A DNA stretch of 64,000 nucleotides, taken from Hamadaea sp013361475. GTDB taxonomy: Bacteria; Actinomycetota; Actinomycetes; Mycobacteriales; Micromonosporaceae. Shown here piece after piece: positions 29,339 to 38,000 of the stretch (position 1 is its first letter; the number at the start of each line of letters is the position of its first letter). The translations under genes were made by a program, and so were the position numbers. A model generated the notes under the pieces. The model was not told the origin of the DNA and searched no databases. It was given only the letters and a program-made list of their open reading frames with translations. The stretch is from assembly GCF_040654195.1 (NCBI RefSeq), contig NZ_JBFAHM010000002.1, forward strand, positions 586,746 through 650,745. Direction: 5' to 3'.

Positions 29339-29515
29339 ATGGCGAGCACACCGAGTTACGCGGAGTTCATCCGGGCCGATCGCCAGGCACGAGCCGCACG
29401 ACACGTCGACGGTGAACAACTCAGCATGCCGACCCTCGACTGGATCGACTTCCTGCTCCGCGCAATGGTCACCGCGGTCACCGCGCCGGCTCGGTGGGTG
29501 TCGCACTCACGATAG
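29339..29515 (+). CDS. 58-residue small protein (overlooked short ORF)
   Basis: ATG at 29339 after a strong G-rich ribosome binding site (AAAGGGGGG), stop TAG at 29513-29515. The N-terminal half is charged and helical (SYAEFIRADRQARAARH). The C-terminal half is amphipathic to hydrophobic (DWIDFLLRAMVTAV) and ends RWVSHSR. A plausible promoter with TACGAT (29297-29302) and an imperfect dyad (29303-29322) precede it. I do not recognise the protein. It is 39 bp upstream of the M16-like gene on the same strand. Its own ribosome binding site and AT-rich leader argue for a real gene. Confidence 0.5.
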   Translation: MASTPSYAEFIRADRQARAARHVDGEQLSMPTLDWIDFLLRAMVTAVTAPARWVSHSR

Positions 29516-29554
29516 GGGCCCCCGGGAGTTGACCGATCGGCCTACCCTCTGCGC

Positions 29555-30967
29555 ATGCAGCGGGACGAGATAGACGGAGTTACCGTCGTCTGGCACCCGG
29601 CCCCCGGCCAGCTGTCGGCGACCCTGACCTTCGGGTGCGGGCTGCGGGACGAGGACGTCGACCGGATCGGTCTGACGCACCTGGTCCAGCTGCTCGTCAC
29701 GGACGCGGTGGGCGTACCGGTGGACTCGATGGCGTCCACGATAGACAGTCACTTCGCGGTCGCCGGGCCGCCCGAATCGGTCGCGCAGCGGCTGACGGCC
29801 GTCTGCGAGGCGCTCACGAAGCTTCCGCTCGACGCGCTCGACGACGTCGCCGCCTCGGCCGACCCCGGTGACCGGTTCCTGGACCTCGACATCGACGACG
29901 CCACCCGCGACCCGTGGGGGTCGCTGCTCGCCCACCGGCTCGGCCCGGCCGGACTCGGCCTGGTCCGGTGGGCGCCCGTGGCGTACCAGCAATTCTCGAA
30001 AGACGAGATCCGCGCGCATGTGGCGCGCGGCTTCACGGCGGGCAACGCGGTTCTCGCGCTCAGCGGCCCGCCGCCGGACGGCCTGCGGCTGCCCCTGCCC
30101 AGCGGCCCGCGGACCTCGGCCACGCCCTCCGCCCTCCCGGCCGTCACGACGCCCAGCTGGTACGCCGATGAAGTCGTCGCGCCCGGCATGGCGTTGACGG
30201 CGACCCCCGGACCGGAGTCGCTGGCCGTCGTGTCCCTCTTGGACGCCCGAGTGTCCTCGGCGTTGCGGGCGCACGGACTGGACTACTGGCAGACTTGCTG
30301 GTACTCCCCCGTGGACGCGAACCGCGTCGAGATTGGACTGAGCCTGCACGCCGTCAAGGGCCGGCGCAAGGCCGACTCGGCCTACGCCGCCGCGACGCTG
30401 TGGCGGGAGCTACGCCGGTTGGCGCGCGGCGACCTGACCGCCGACGACCTGCGCCCGATCGCGGACGGTCGCGCACGCTACGACGACTTGGAACGCACCG
30501 CCAAGGCAGCCTTGTTCGAGGTCACCGACGAGCCGACCAGCAACCAGCTCGCTGCGATCGCCACGCTGTCGCCGACCGCGGTCGCGACCGCGGCGGTCGG
30601 CTGGCTGCGGTCGGCGACCGTCGTCGTGCCGTCCGGAGTCGCCGCGGAACTCGACGGCCTGACCGAGACGCGCTGCCCGACCTCCGAGGTTGTGCCCACC
30701 GGCGAAGTCATGCGGCCGTCGCGGTGGCGGCGCTGGCGCGGCGACGACGACCGTCTCGTCGTAGCGGCCGACGGCTTCCACGTCGTGTCGGCCGACGGCC
30801 GGGTGCACTCCTTCCCGCTGGCCGACACGATGGTCATCGAGCGAGGCGAGGAGCTGCTCCTCGGCAACCTCCGGCACGGCTGCGTCGTCGACGTCAGCGC
30901 GTACGCCGGAGCCGAGCTGCTCGGCGATCTGCTGCCCGCCCGACGCCGCCGCCGCGCCGCCGACTGA
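29555..30967 (+). CDS. M16-peptidase-fold protein lacking the zinc motif
   Basis: The protein has 470 residues. The N-terminus aligns by eye with M16 peptidases: a G-L-R-D-E-D turn and then GLTHLVQLLV, where active members have H-x-x-E-H. Glu and the second His are missing, so the zinc site is lost. A central helical region follows, and the C-terminal ~70 residues are beta-rich. Inactive M16 subunits are known as partners of active ones or as scaffolds; here none is adjacent. The ATG at 29555 has TACCCT six bases upstream and no ribosome binding site, so it is probably leaderless. Confidence 0.6.
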   Translation: MQRDEIDGVTVVWHPAPGQLSATLTFGCGLRDEDVDRIGLTHLVQLLVTDAVGVPVDSMASTIDSHFAVAGPPESVAQRLTAVCEALTKLPLDALDDVAASADPGDRFLDLDIDDATRDPWGSLLAHRLGPAGLGLVRWAPVAYQQFSKDEIRAHVARGFTAGNAVLALSGPPPDGLRLPLPSGPRTSATPSALPAVTTPSWYADEVVAPGMALTATPGPESLAVVSLLDARVSSALRAHGLDYWQTCWYSPVDANRVEIGLSLHAVKGRRKADSAYAAATLWRELRRLARGDLTADDLRPIADGRARYDDLERTAKAALFEVTDEPTSNQLAAIATLSPTAVATAAVGWLRSATVVVPSGVAAELDGLTETRCPTSEVVPTGEVMRPSRWRRWRGDDDRLVVAADGFHVVSADGRVHSFPLADTMVIERGEELLLGNLRHGCVVDVSAYAGAELLGDLLPARRRRRAAD

Positions 30968-31204
30968 CCGCCTGCCCACATCGCCGCAGGCTGCAACGCC
31001 CAATGGGACGAACGCGCCATCGTTCGAGATCACGAAGATTGTCCGGCTCGGTACGCCCTCGGTTAATTCAGCTGCCTCAATCGCTCACACGAACCGTCCT
31101 CTGGCGAGTGGCGACGCACCCGACTTCGCGAGACGCGGACAGCCGCACCGGACTACGCAACCCATCGTCGATCGCGGGTCAGCAATCCGCTCCAGCTCGG
31201 ACCA
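30968..31204. other. non-coding gap between convergent genes
   Basis: These 237 bp carry no convincing gene. A weak hairpin with arms GCCTGC and GCAGGC (30970-30991) directly follows the stop of the M16-like gene and may be a terminator. GC content falls relative to the neighbouring genes, marking the approach to the accessory island. Confidence 0.4.
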
Positions 31205-31588
31205 CTAGGCTCCTAACTCCTTGGCCCAGTGCTGGTAACACACTTCTCGTTCGGCAGCAGCATCCCCCAGGAAGGCATATCCGACCTCGCTGGTGTCCCC
31301 GCGGACCACGAGAGCCGCGAGTGAACGCTCGTCATGGTCGATGCAGTCCTCGGAGAGGACGTCGAGGGCATCGCCCAGCACGCCTTGGTAGGGGTAGTAC
31401 CGACGGTCCAGCGCCACCGACAGTTGCTTGTAGGTAATGGTCTCCTTACGCAGGGCCACCTGGATGAGCACACCTCGCATCACCGGCAGGGTCTCCAGCA
31501 TCAACTCAGTGATGCAGATGTCCTTCTTGCGCGCGGTGCTGTGGACCTTCTGGCCGATGTGGTAGCGGAAGTGGCTGGACTGGCCCAT
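31205..31588 (-). CDS. small hypothetical protein at the island edge
   Basis: The protein has 127 residues and is not assigned to a function. The order ITYKQLSVAL ... GVLGDALDVLSEDCID ... RSLAALVVRG ... VGYAFLG resembles a small conserved domain seen in scattered bacterial and phage hypothetical proteins (T-Y-x-x-L-A ... L-G ... C ... L-P-x-L-x-x-L-V-V). GAGGAG stands before the ATG at 31588. Codon use is visibly less GC-biased than in flanking genes, suggesting horizontal transfer. Confidence 0.55.
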   Translation of the reverse strand: MGQSSHFRYHIGQKVHSTARKKDICITELMLETLPVMRGVLIQVALRKETITYKQLSVALDRRYYPYQGVLGDALDVLSEDCIDHDERSLAALVVRGDTSEVGYAFLGDAAAEREVCYQHWAKELGA

Positions 31589-31694
31589 GTCGGTGGCTCC
31601 TCAAGTGTGACGCGCACAGAGTCTAGCCAGCCGAACTCGCGAGGAACGCCGCTGCAAGGTCGGGCGGTTCAGCCACAGCGCTCCTGCTCGGGTG

Positions 31695-31826
31695 TCAGGC
31701 GCCAGTCGGCGACTCGGGTTCCAGGCGCGGCCGTGATGACGATTCCGGACGGGTCATCGGATACTGCGGCGAGCCGTGGGGCTCGGACCTGCTGTTCAGG
31801 GCCTGTTCGATGGCGTCCAAAACCAT
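31695..31826 (-). pseudogene. possible short remnant of an IS3-type transposase
   Basis: The 365-bp gap 31589-31953 has no intact gene. On the minus strand a 43-codon frame begins MVLDAIEQALNSRSE, like the VLDAIEQALW-R helix that precedes the conserved HSDxGSQY motif in IS3-family OrfB integrases. It then loses the family pattern. Without the catalytic part this is a tentative fragment. No terminal inverted repeats were found. Confidence 0.3.
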
Positions 31827-31953
31827 GGGTTGAAGGCAGTCTCGCGATTGTCCGATTGGGACGAGTCAAGGGCTTGATCGTTTGTCGGCATCTTGTGTGC
31901 CGGATGGCTTTTCCCCCGGTTAGTGGTCCGACAGACGTTCTAAACTCGATCTC

Positions 31954-33609
31954 ATGGGCACGGGGGTGTTGGCGCAGGTGGAGGCGGATGTCGCCGAACT
32001 GCTCGCCGGTCCCCTGTGGACGCTGTCCGACGCAGAGTTGACCGATGAGGTGCGCCGGGTTTATGCGACGATCCAGCGTTTGTCGGGTCGGTTGGCGGCG
32101 TTGATCGCTACCGCGGACGGGCGTGAGGTTCCGTATAACGCGGGTGCGACGGGGACGGTGAACTGGCTGACGTTTCTGTTGGCGATGCGGGATAAGGACG
32201 CTCGTGCGTGGGCGTCGTTGGCGGCGATGCTGCCCTCGGTTCCCGTGGTGGAGTCGGCGTTGTCTTCCGGGCAGGTCAACGTGGAGCAGGCGCGGGTGAT
32301 CGCCAAGACCGTCCACGACCTGCCCTCCGCTGTGGGTGAGGTCGGCAAGGCGAAGGCCGCCGATGCGCTGACGAGGTTGGCTGTCGACGATCGCCTGCGC
32401 CCGGAGGTGTTGGAGAAGCACCGGTCGCAGATCCTGGAGATGGTCGCACCCGAGATCGCCGAGGAACGCCTGCGCAGGGAGTTGGAACGGGCCGAACGCT
32501 CCGCGCACGATCGGCGTGACTTCACCCTCGTGCCCTATGGCGACGGCGAATACCGCGTGCGTGGGGTGCTGGACGCGGAGATGGCCGCGATCGTCCGCAC
32601 CGCCCTCGACCCGCTGTCCGCGCCCCGCAAACCCGCCCCCACCGCAGCAGCCACATCCGCATCCCCGTCCGGCGATCGTGCCGGGCCTGGTCGCGCGTGC
32701 GCCCGTGCTGGCGCGCCAAGCGGGAACCGCGGCGCGAGCGGGAACCGCGGCGCGAGCGGGAACCGCGGCGCGTACGGGAACCGCGGCGCGTACGCGAACC
32801 GCGGCGCGAGCGGGAACCGCGGGGCGGGAGGGGAAGACAGCGCGAGCGGCGATGGCGGCGCAGGCTGGGAAGGTAGCGCCGGGTGTGACGACCGCGCGAG
32901 CGGAGGTGGCCACGCAGGCTGGGAAGGTAGCGCGGGCTGGGAAGGTGGCGCGGGGTGTGAAGGTGGCGCGGGCGGAGGCGGCGGGGGCAGAAACGGTGCT
33001 GCGGGTTCAGCTGGCCGGGTGCTGCCGGGCGAGGCGGATTTGCGTTCGGCGGGTGCCCGGCGGGCTGATGCTTTGATCGAGTTGTGCCAGCGGATCCTCA
33101 ACGCCGGCGAGCTGCCGGACAACGGTGGGGAGAAGCCGCACCTCACGGTCACCCTGCCCTGGGACGCCCTGCAAGCCAAAGTCGGCGCCGGCCTGCTCGA
33201 CACCGGCGACCTGCTCACCCCCGAGACCGTGCGACGCCTCGCCTGCGACGCCATGATCATCCCCGCCGTACTCGGCGGCGACGGCCAAATCCTCGACATC
33301 GGCCGCGCCCGACGCCTCATCGACGGACCCCTGCGGCGGGCACTCGTGCTGCGCGACAAGGGATGCGCCTTCCCCGGATGCGACCGGCCACCCCAGTGGT
33401 GCCACGGCCACCACCTCAAAGCCTGGGCAGACGGCGGCGACACCTGCCTTGCGAACTCAGTCCTGCTCTGCGCGTTCCACCATCGCGAAATCCACCACGG
33501 ACACTGGCAAGTACGCATCCGACCCGACGGCTTCCCCGAATTCCTCCCACCCACCTTCATCGACCCACAACGAAGGCCCGTCCGCAACACCCTCCACCGA
33601 AGATGCTGA
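31954..33609 (+). CDS. DUF222/HNH endonuclease protein (13E12-repeat type) with internal minisatellite
   Basis: The protein has 551 residues. Residues 1-220 form the DUF222 helical domain (LSGRLAALIATADGRE, VVESALSSGQVNVEQARVIAK). A ~120-residue low-complexity insert of GNRGA and GWEGSAG repeats follows. The C-terminal HNH nuclease has KGCAFPGCDRPPQWCHGHH, HLKAWADGGDTCLANSVLLC and HHREIHH, with all metal-binding Cys and His present. The family includes the mycobacterial REP13E12 proteins, associated with repeats and mobility. The ATG at 31954 has TAAACT seven bases upstream, a likely leaderless start. Its last 12 codons lie inside the tandem repeat described separately. Confidence 0.85.
   Translation: MGTGVLAQVEADVAELLAGPLWTLSDAELTDEVRRVYATIQRLSGRLAALIATADGREVPYNAGATGTVNWLTFLLAMRDKDARAWASLAAMLPSVPVVESALSSGQVNVEQARVIAKTVHDLPSAVGEVGKAKAADALTRLAVDDRLRPEVLEKHRSQILEMVAPEIAEERLRRELERAERSAHDRRDFTLVPYGDGEYRVRGVLDAEMAAIVRTALDPLSAPRKPAPTAAATSASPSGDRAGPGRACARAGAPSGNRGASGNRGASGNRGAYGNRGAYANRGASGNRGAGGEDSASGDGGAGWEGSAGCDDRASGGGHAGWEGSAGWEGGAGCEGGAGGGGGGRNGAAGSAGRVLPGEADLRSAGARRADALIELCQRILNAGELPDNGGEKPHLTVTLPWDALQAKVGAGLLDTGDLLTPETVRRLACDAMIIPAVLGGDGQILDIGRARRLIDGPLRRALVLRDKGCAFPGCDRPPQWCHGHHLKAWADGGDTCLANSVLLCAFHHREIHHGHWQVRIRPDGFPEFLPPTFIDPQRRPVRNTLHRRC
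32722..32829 (+). repeat. 18-bp in-frame minisatellite, six units
   Basis: Units of the form GGGAACCGCGGCGCGAGC repeat six times without gaps and translate as GNRGAS, GNRGAS, GNRGAY, GNRGAY, ANRGAS, GNRGAG. The unit length is a multiple of three, so copy-number change keeps the frame. A second Gly/Trp/Glu-rich repeated stretch (GWEGSAG) continues to about 32990. Confidence 0.9.
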
Positions 33610-34190
33610 CGCGCCAGCCGCGCAACCGCCGCAATGCGCCCTACATGTGCGATCTGCAGCCGGATCGCGACGACATTCACCCTCCCTATGCGCAAAACGA
33701 GGCCTGAGCGCACACCCACGGCGAATGATCCCGAGAAAAGGCCAGGAATCGCATACCGAGGGCACACCACGGCAACTCCTGCGCCGACCCGCTCCCAAGG
33801 CCCGTCCGCAACACGCTCCACCGAAGATGCTGACGCGCCAGCCGCGCGACCGCCGCAATGCGCCCTACAGCTGCGATCGCGGGGCCGACCGCGGCGACAT
33901 TCACCCTCCCTATGCGCAAAACCCGGGCCTGAGCGCACACCCACGGCGAATGATCCCGAGAAACGGGCAGGAATCGCATACCGAGGGCACACGACGGCAA
34001 CTCCTGCGCTGACCCGCTCCGAAGGCCCGTCCGCAACACCCTCCACCGAAGATGCTGAGCAAATCAGGCACTCGTGCGCCCGACATCCGCGATCTCGGGC
34101 GATCGCCGCGACGTTCGCCCTCCGTATGTGCGAAAGGCGCTCCGAGCGCATACACAGGGCGAACGAATCACCCTTCGCCGGACGTCGGGC
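33573..34190 (+). repeat. ~225-bp tandem direct repeat overlapping the 3' end of the HNH gene
   Basis: The string AAGGCCCGTCCGCAACAC begins at 33573, 33797 and 34022, a period of 224-225 bp. Copies 1 and 2 are nearly identical over the full unit. Copy 3 matches exactly for ~37 bp, then only in parts, for example CGACGTTCGCCCTCCGTATG against CGACATTCACCCTCCCTATG. Each unit starts with the codons for RPVRNTLHRRC-stop of the nuclease, so it consists of the gene's last 37 bp plus ~188 non-coding bases. No real gene was seen in the repeats; long open frames here are GC-driven shadows. Confidence 0.9.
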
Positions 34191-34198
34191 ACCTCCAC

Positions 34199-34982
34199 TC
34201 ATCCTGTGCGCGGGCTTTCGACCTCGACAGCCTCGGCGTTGCGGCCAGTCGCCGGAGAACCCCGGCAACGCTCTCGTGCGCTGTCTCTGGTGTTTCCGGA
34301 TGGCTGCCACCCCACGTCGCCACACCCCGCTCGAAGGTATCCGGCAGGACTTCCCGCGCTTCTCGCACGTGGTCCGCGCGGGCGAGCATCGCGCCGAACG
34401 TATGGCCCGATCGGAGGGTGGTTCCCAACTCGGTTTCGCCGGATCGCGGCGACGAGGACGGCCTCGGCCCATCGGCGTACCGCTGCCGGGCCGGACCAGC
34501 GCCTTCTGAGCACTTCTCGTGTGAGCCGGTGCAGCTGAACGACTTCACGGCCCACCTTGGCCAGCCCAAGCTGGCCGATCGCGGCGATCGCCACCGACAG
34601 ATCGAGTCCTGACGCGGCTGCGTCCCGCAAGCGTTCAGGAAACTCCGGTGCGTCACCGACGAGGCTCGCGATCGCGTCGGCTTCCGCTCCAGTGATGTTC
34701 GGAGCGAGTCGCCATAGCAGGTCTGTCGATTCCGACCGGGCGGAAGACGTCCACCTCCACGACGTGTGCGGCGGTCCCCAGCCGTGGTCCCGCGACGTGA
34801 TGAGCACATGACCAGGTCCTCCCGGCAGCCAGGGCATGATGTCGGCGGGGGCTTCTACGTTATCGAACACAAGCAGCCATCGTCGCAGCTGACGCAGGCG
34901 GCGCCCGGACTTCACGAGCCACGGCAGGCACGTTCATGTCCCCGCCGGGGCCGTGCAGCGCCAGCACGGCAACCCGGTCCAT
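34199..34982 (-). pseudogene. frameshifted NB-ARC/TPR STAND ATPase remnant
   Basis: Reading the minus strand, a start at 34982 gives RVAVLALHGPGG, an NB-ARC P-loop whose GKT part is deleted. After a frame change comes LLVFDNVEAPADIMPWLPGG and HVLITSRDHGWG, the Walker B and sensor segments of NB-ARC proteins, and later VQLHRLTREVLRRRW. In a third frame ARADHVREAREVLPDTFERGVATWGGSHPETPETA is the TPR repeat signature of the same class. At least two frameshifts and one deletion make it non-functional. It lies between the tandem repeat and the caspase gene, marking a decayed member of the island. Confidence 0.7.
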
Positions 34983-35016
34983 GAGGGTCACGGAACTCGT
35001 CCGCGTCGTGGCGGGG

Positions 35017-38000
35017 TCAGCCCGGCAGGCGGAGGCTTACCAGGCCGAGGTCGGTACCGACGACGAGGTGCGCCGCGTCGCGTACGGCGACTGCGTTGAC
35101 CGTCGCGGACAGCCGGACGCGGGCCATGTCGACTCCGGCGAGCGAGCGTACGCACAAGGTCTGGTCGGTGCCGCCGCTGACGAGGATCGGCCGGTCGCCG
35201 AGGCGGCCGAGGGCCACGGTGTGCACCCAGCCCTGGTGCACTGTCGAAGGTGGACCGATCGGTTCGCCGGCGGCGGCGTCCCAGGCGCGTACGGTGCCGT
35301 CGTTGCTCGCTGTGGCGATGACCAGACGGTCGCTCAGTTCCGCGCAGGAGACGGCGTTGACGTCGTCGGTGTGCCCGATCAGTGGGTCGCCGACGGGCTC
35401 GCCGGTCTCGGCGTCCCAGATTCGGACCACCTGGTCGTGGCCGCCGGTCACCACGACCGGCCGCCCGGCGAGATGGGCGAACGCGACGCCGCTCACGTAG
35501 CCCTCGTGTGCGGCGATCGGCGGGCACACCGGCTCGTGGTCGTCCGGATCCCAGATCCGCACCAGGTGATCGTTGCCGCCCGAGATCACCACGGGACGCC
35601 CGGCCACGTGGCCGAAGGCCACCGCGTTGACCACGCCGCGGTGGCCGGTGAACGGCTCCCCCACTGGTACGCCGGTCGCCGGGTCCCAGAGGCGTACGGT
35701 GCGGTCGTCGCCGGCCGAGGCGATCAGCGCCCGGCCGCCCCACTGTCCGTACGCGACTGATCGGACGCCGTCGGCGTGCCCGGTCAGCGGCGGACCCAGC
35801 TGGCGGCCGGTTCCGGCGTCCCAGCGGCGTACGGTGTGATCGGTGCTGCCCGACACGACGACCAGCGAGCCGTCGAGGCGGCCCAGCGCGACGGCGGTCA
35901 CCGGGCCGGCATGGCCGTCGAAGGGCGCGGCGACGACCTGCCCGGTCGCGGCGTCCCAGGCGCGGAGCACGTGATCGGCTCCCCCGGCGATCAGCAGCGG
36001 CTGCGGTCCGGCGAAGGCGACCGACCGGACGCCGGCCGGGCCGGCGTACAGGTCGCCGACCCGTTCGCCGGTGCCCGCGTCGGCGATGCGCACGTACGCG
36101 TCGGCGCCCCCGCTGACGATCACGGGTTCCCGGCCGAGGTTGCCGAACGCGACCGCGTGGACGGCCGCCCGTTCCACCGCCGGATCGTCCAGCGCCTCGC
36201 CGGTCTCGCCGTCCCAGAGGCGTACGGTGCGGTCGAGTCCGCCCGAGGCGACGACGGGCTGCCCGTCGACGGTCGCGATGGCGACGCTGGTGACGACGTC
36301 GGTGTGCCCGGTCAACGGTTCGGCGATCGGCTCGCCGGTGGCGGCGTTCCAGAGGCGTACCGTGTGGTCCGCTCCACCTGAGACGATCACGGGACCGCTC
36401 TCGGCGTCGCCGACCGCGACCGCGGTGACCGGCGCGTCATGGCCGGTCAGCGGCGCGTGCACGGGACGGCGTCCGGCGGCGTCCCAGACCCGCACCGCAC
36501 CGTCGTCACCACCCGCCACGATCACCGTATGCTCGCCGGCCGCGCCGATCGCGACGGAGCGCAATGGCGTCCCGGCGTCGACCGGTTCCCCGACCGGCTC
36601 GCCGGAGGCGGGGTCCCACAGGCGTACGGTGCGGTCGGCGGCGGCCGACGCGATGACGGGCTGCCCGTCGATCTCCCCCAATCCGACGGCGGTCACCGCG
36701 GCGGTGTGCCCGGTCGACGCCGGGCCGAGCGGCTGGCCGGAGACGGCGTCCCAGCGGCGTACGGTGTGGTCGGCCGAGCCGGAGACCACGACGGTCTCAC
36801 CGTCGGCCGCCCCGGCGGCGACCGCCGTCACCGCGCCCGTGTGACCGGTGAAGGGTTCGCCGATGGGCTCGCCCGACGCCGAGTCCCACAGCCGGACGGT
36901 CTCGTCCGCGCCACCGGAGGCGATCATCAGGCGGCCTTCGCGGGTGCGGCAGGCCACCGACAGCACCCAGCCGGTGTGCCCGGTGAACGGCGCGCCGATC
37001 AGGGCGCCCGTCTCGGCGTCCCACATCTGGACGGTCTGATCGTTGCTTCCCGAGACGATCACCGGCTGCGTGCCCCGATGGCCGTACACCACCGCCGTCA
37101 CCGCGGCGGCGTGACCGGCGTACGGCGTGGCGAGCAGGTCGCCGGTCTCGGCGCCGCGAATGTGGACGCGATGGTCGTCGCCACCGCAGATCACCGCCAC
37201 CTCGTCGCCGATCCGTCCGAACGCGACGGACCGGATCCTGCCGTCGTGCTCCAGCGGTTCGCCGATCGGCTCGCCGGTCAGCGCGTCCCAGAGCAGGACG
37301 GTGCCGTCGGCTCCCCCGGCGGCCACCGCCGTCCGATCCCGCACGCGGCCGACCGCGACGCAGTACGCCCCGGCGGCGAGCCCGGTCAGCGGACGCCCCA
37401 CGGAACGGCCGGTAGCCGCGTCCCAGACGCGGACCGCCTCGTCCTCGCCGCCGGACACCACGACGGGACGGCCGTCGAGGCGGCCGAACGCCACGGAGCG
37501 GACCTCGCCGGGATGGCTGCGGCCGCCGGGACCGGGCAACGGGCGGCCGGTGACGGCGTCCCAGCGGCGTACAGTGCCGTCGTTGCCGCCCGAGATCACG
37601 ATCGCCCGGTCGTCGACCTGCCCGAAGGCCACGGTCGTCACCCAGTCGGTGTGCTCGGCCAGTGGCGGCCCGAACGGCCGTCCTGTCGTGACGTCCCAGA
37701 GGCGTACGGTGCGGTCGGCGCTCGCCGAGGCGATCACCGAGCGTCCGGTGACCTCCCCGATCGCCACCGCGGTCACCCAGTCGCGATGCCAAGTGAGCGT
37801 CTGATGTGGAGGATGCTGCCGCAGGGAGGCCCAGTGCGTCGCCCAGGGCAACGGCAGTCCGCTGGCGGAGATGTCGTCCGCGAGGTGCGGCGCGCGGGCG
37901 CTGCGCGCCGCGAGCTGCAGGTACGCCGCCTTCTCCCCCGGATGCGCCTGCATCCGCCCGGCCGCCCGCCGGTACGCGTCGGCGGTGGCCCGGGCGCGCG

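Noticed and set aside
33573..34190. CRISPR array
   Set aside because: The repeat unit is ~225 bp and contains a gene end; there are no 25-40-bp repeats with unique spacers and no cas genes.
33634..34509. Plus-strand 291-codon protein across the tandem repeat and pseudogene
   Set aside because: Low-complexity translation that follows the repeat and the antisense of NB-ARC remnants; no ribosome binding site.
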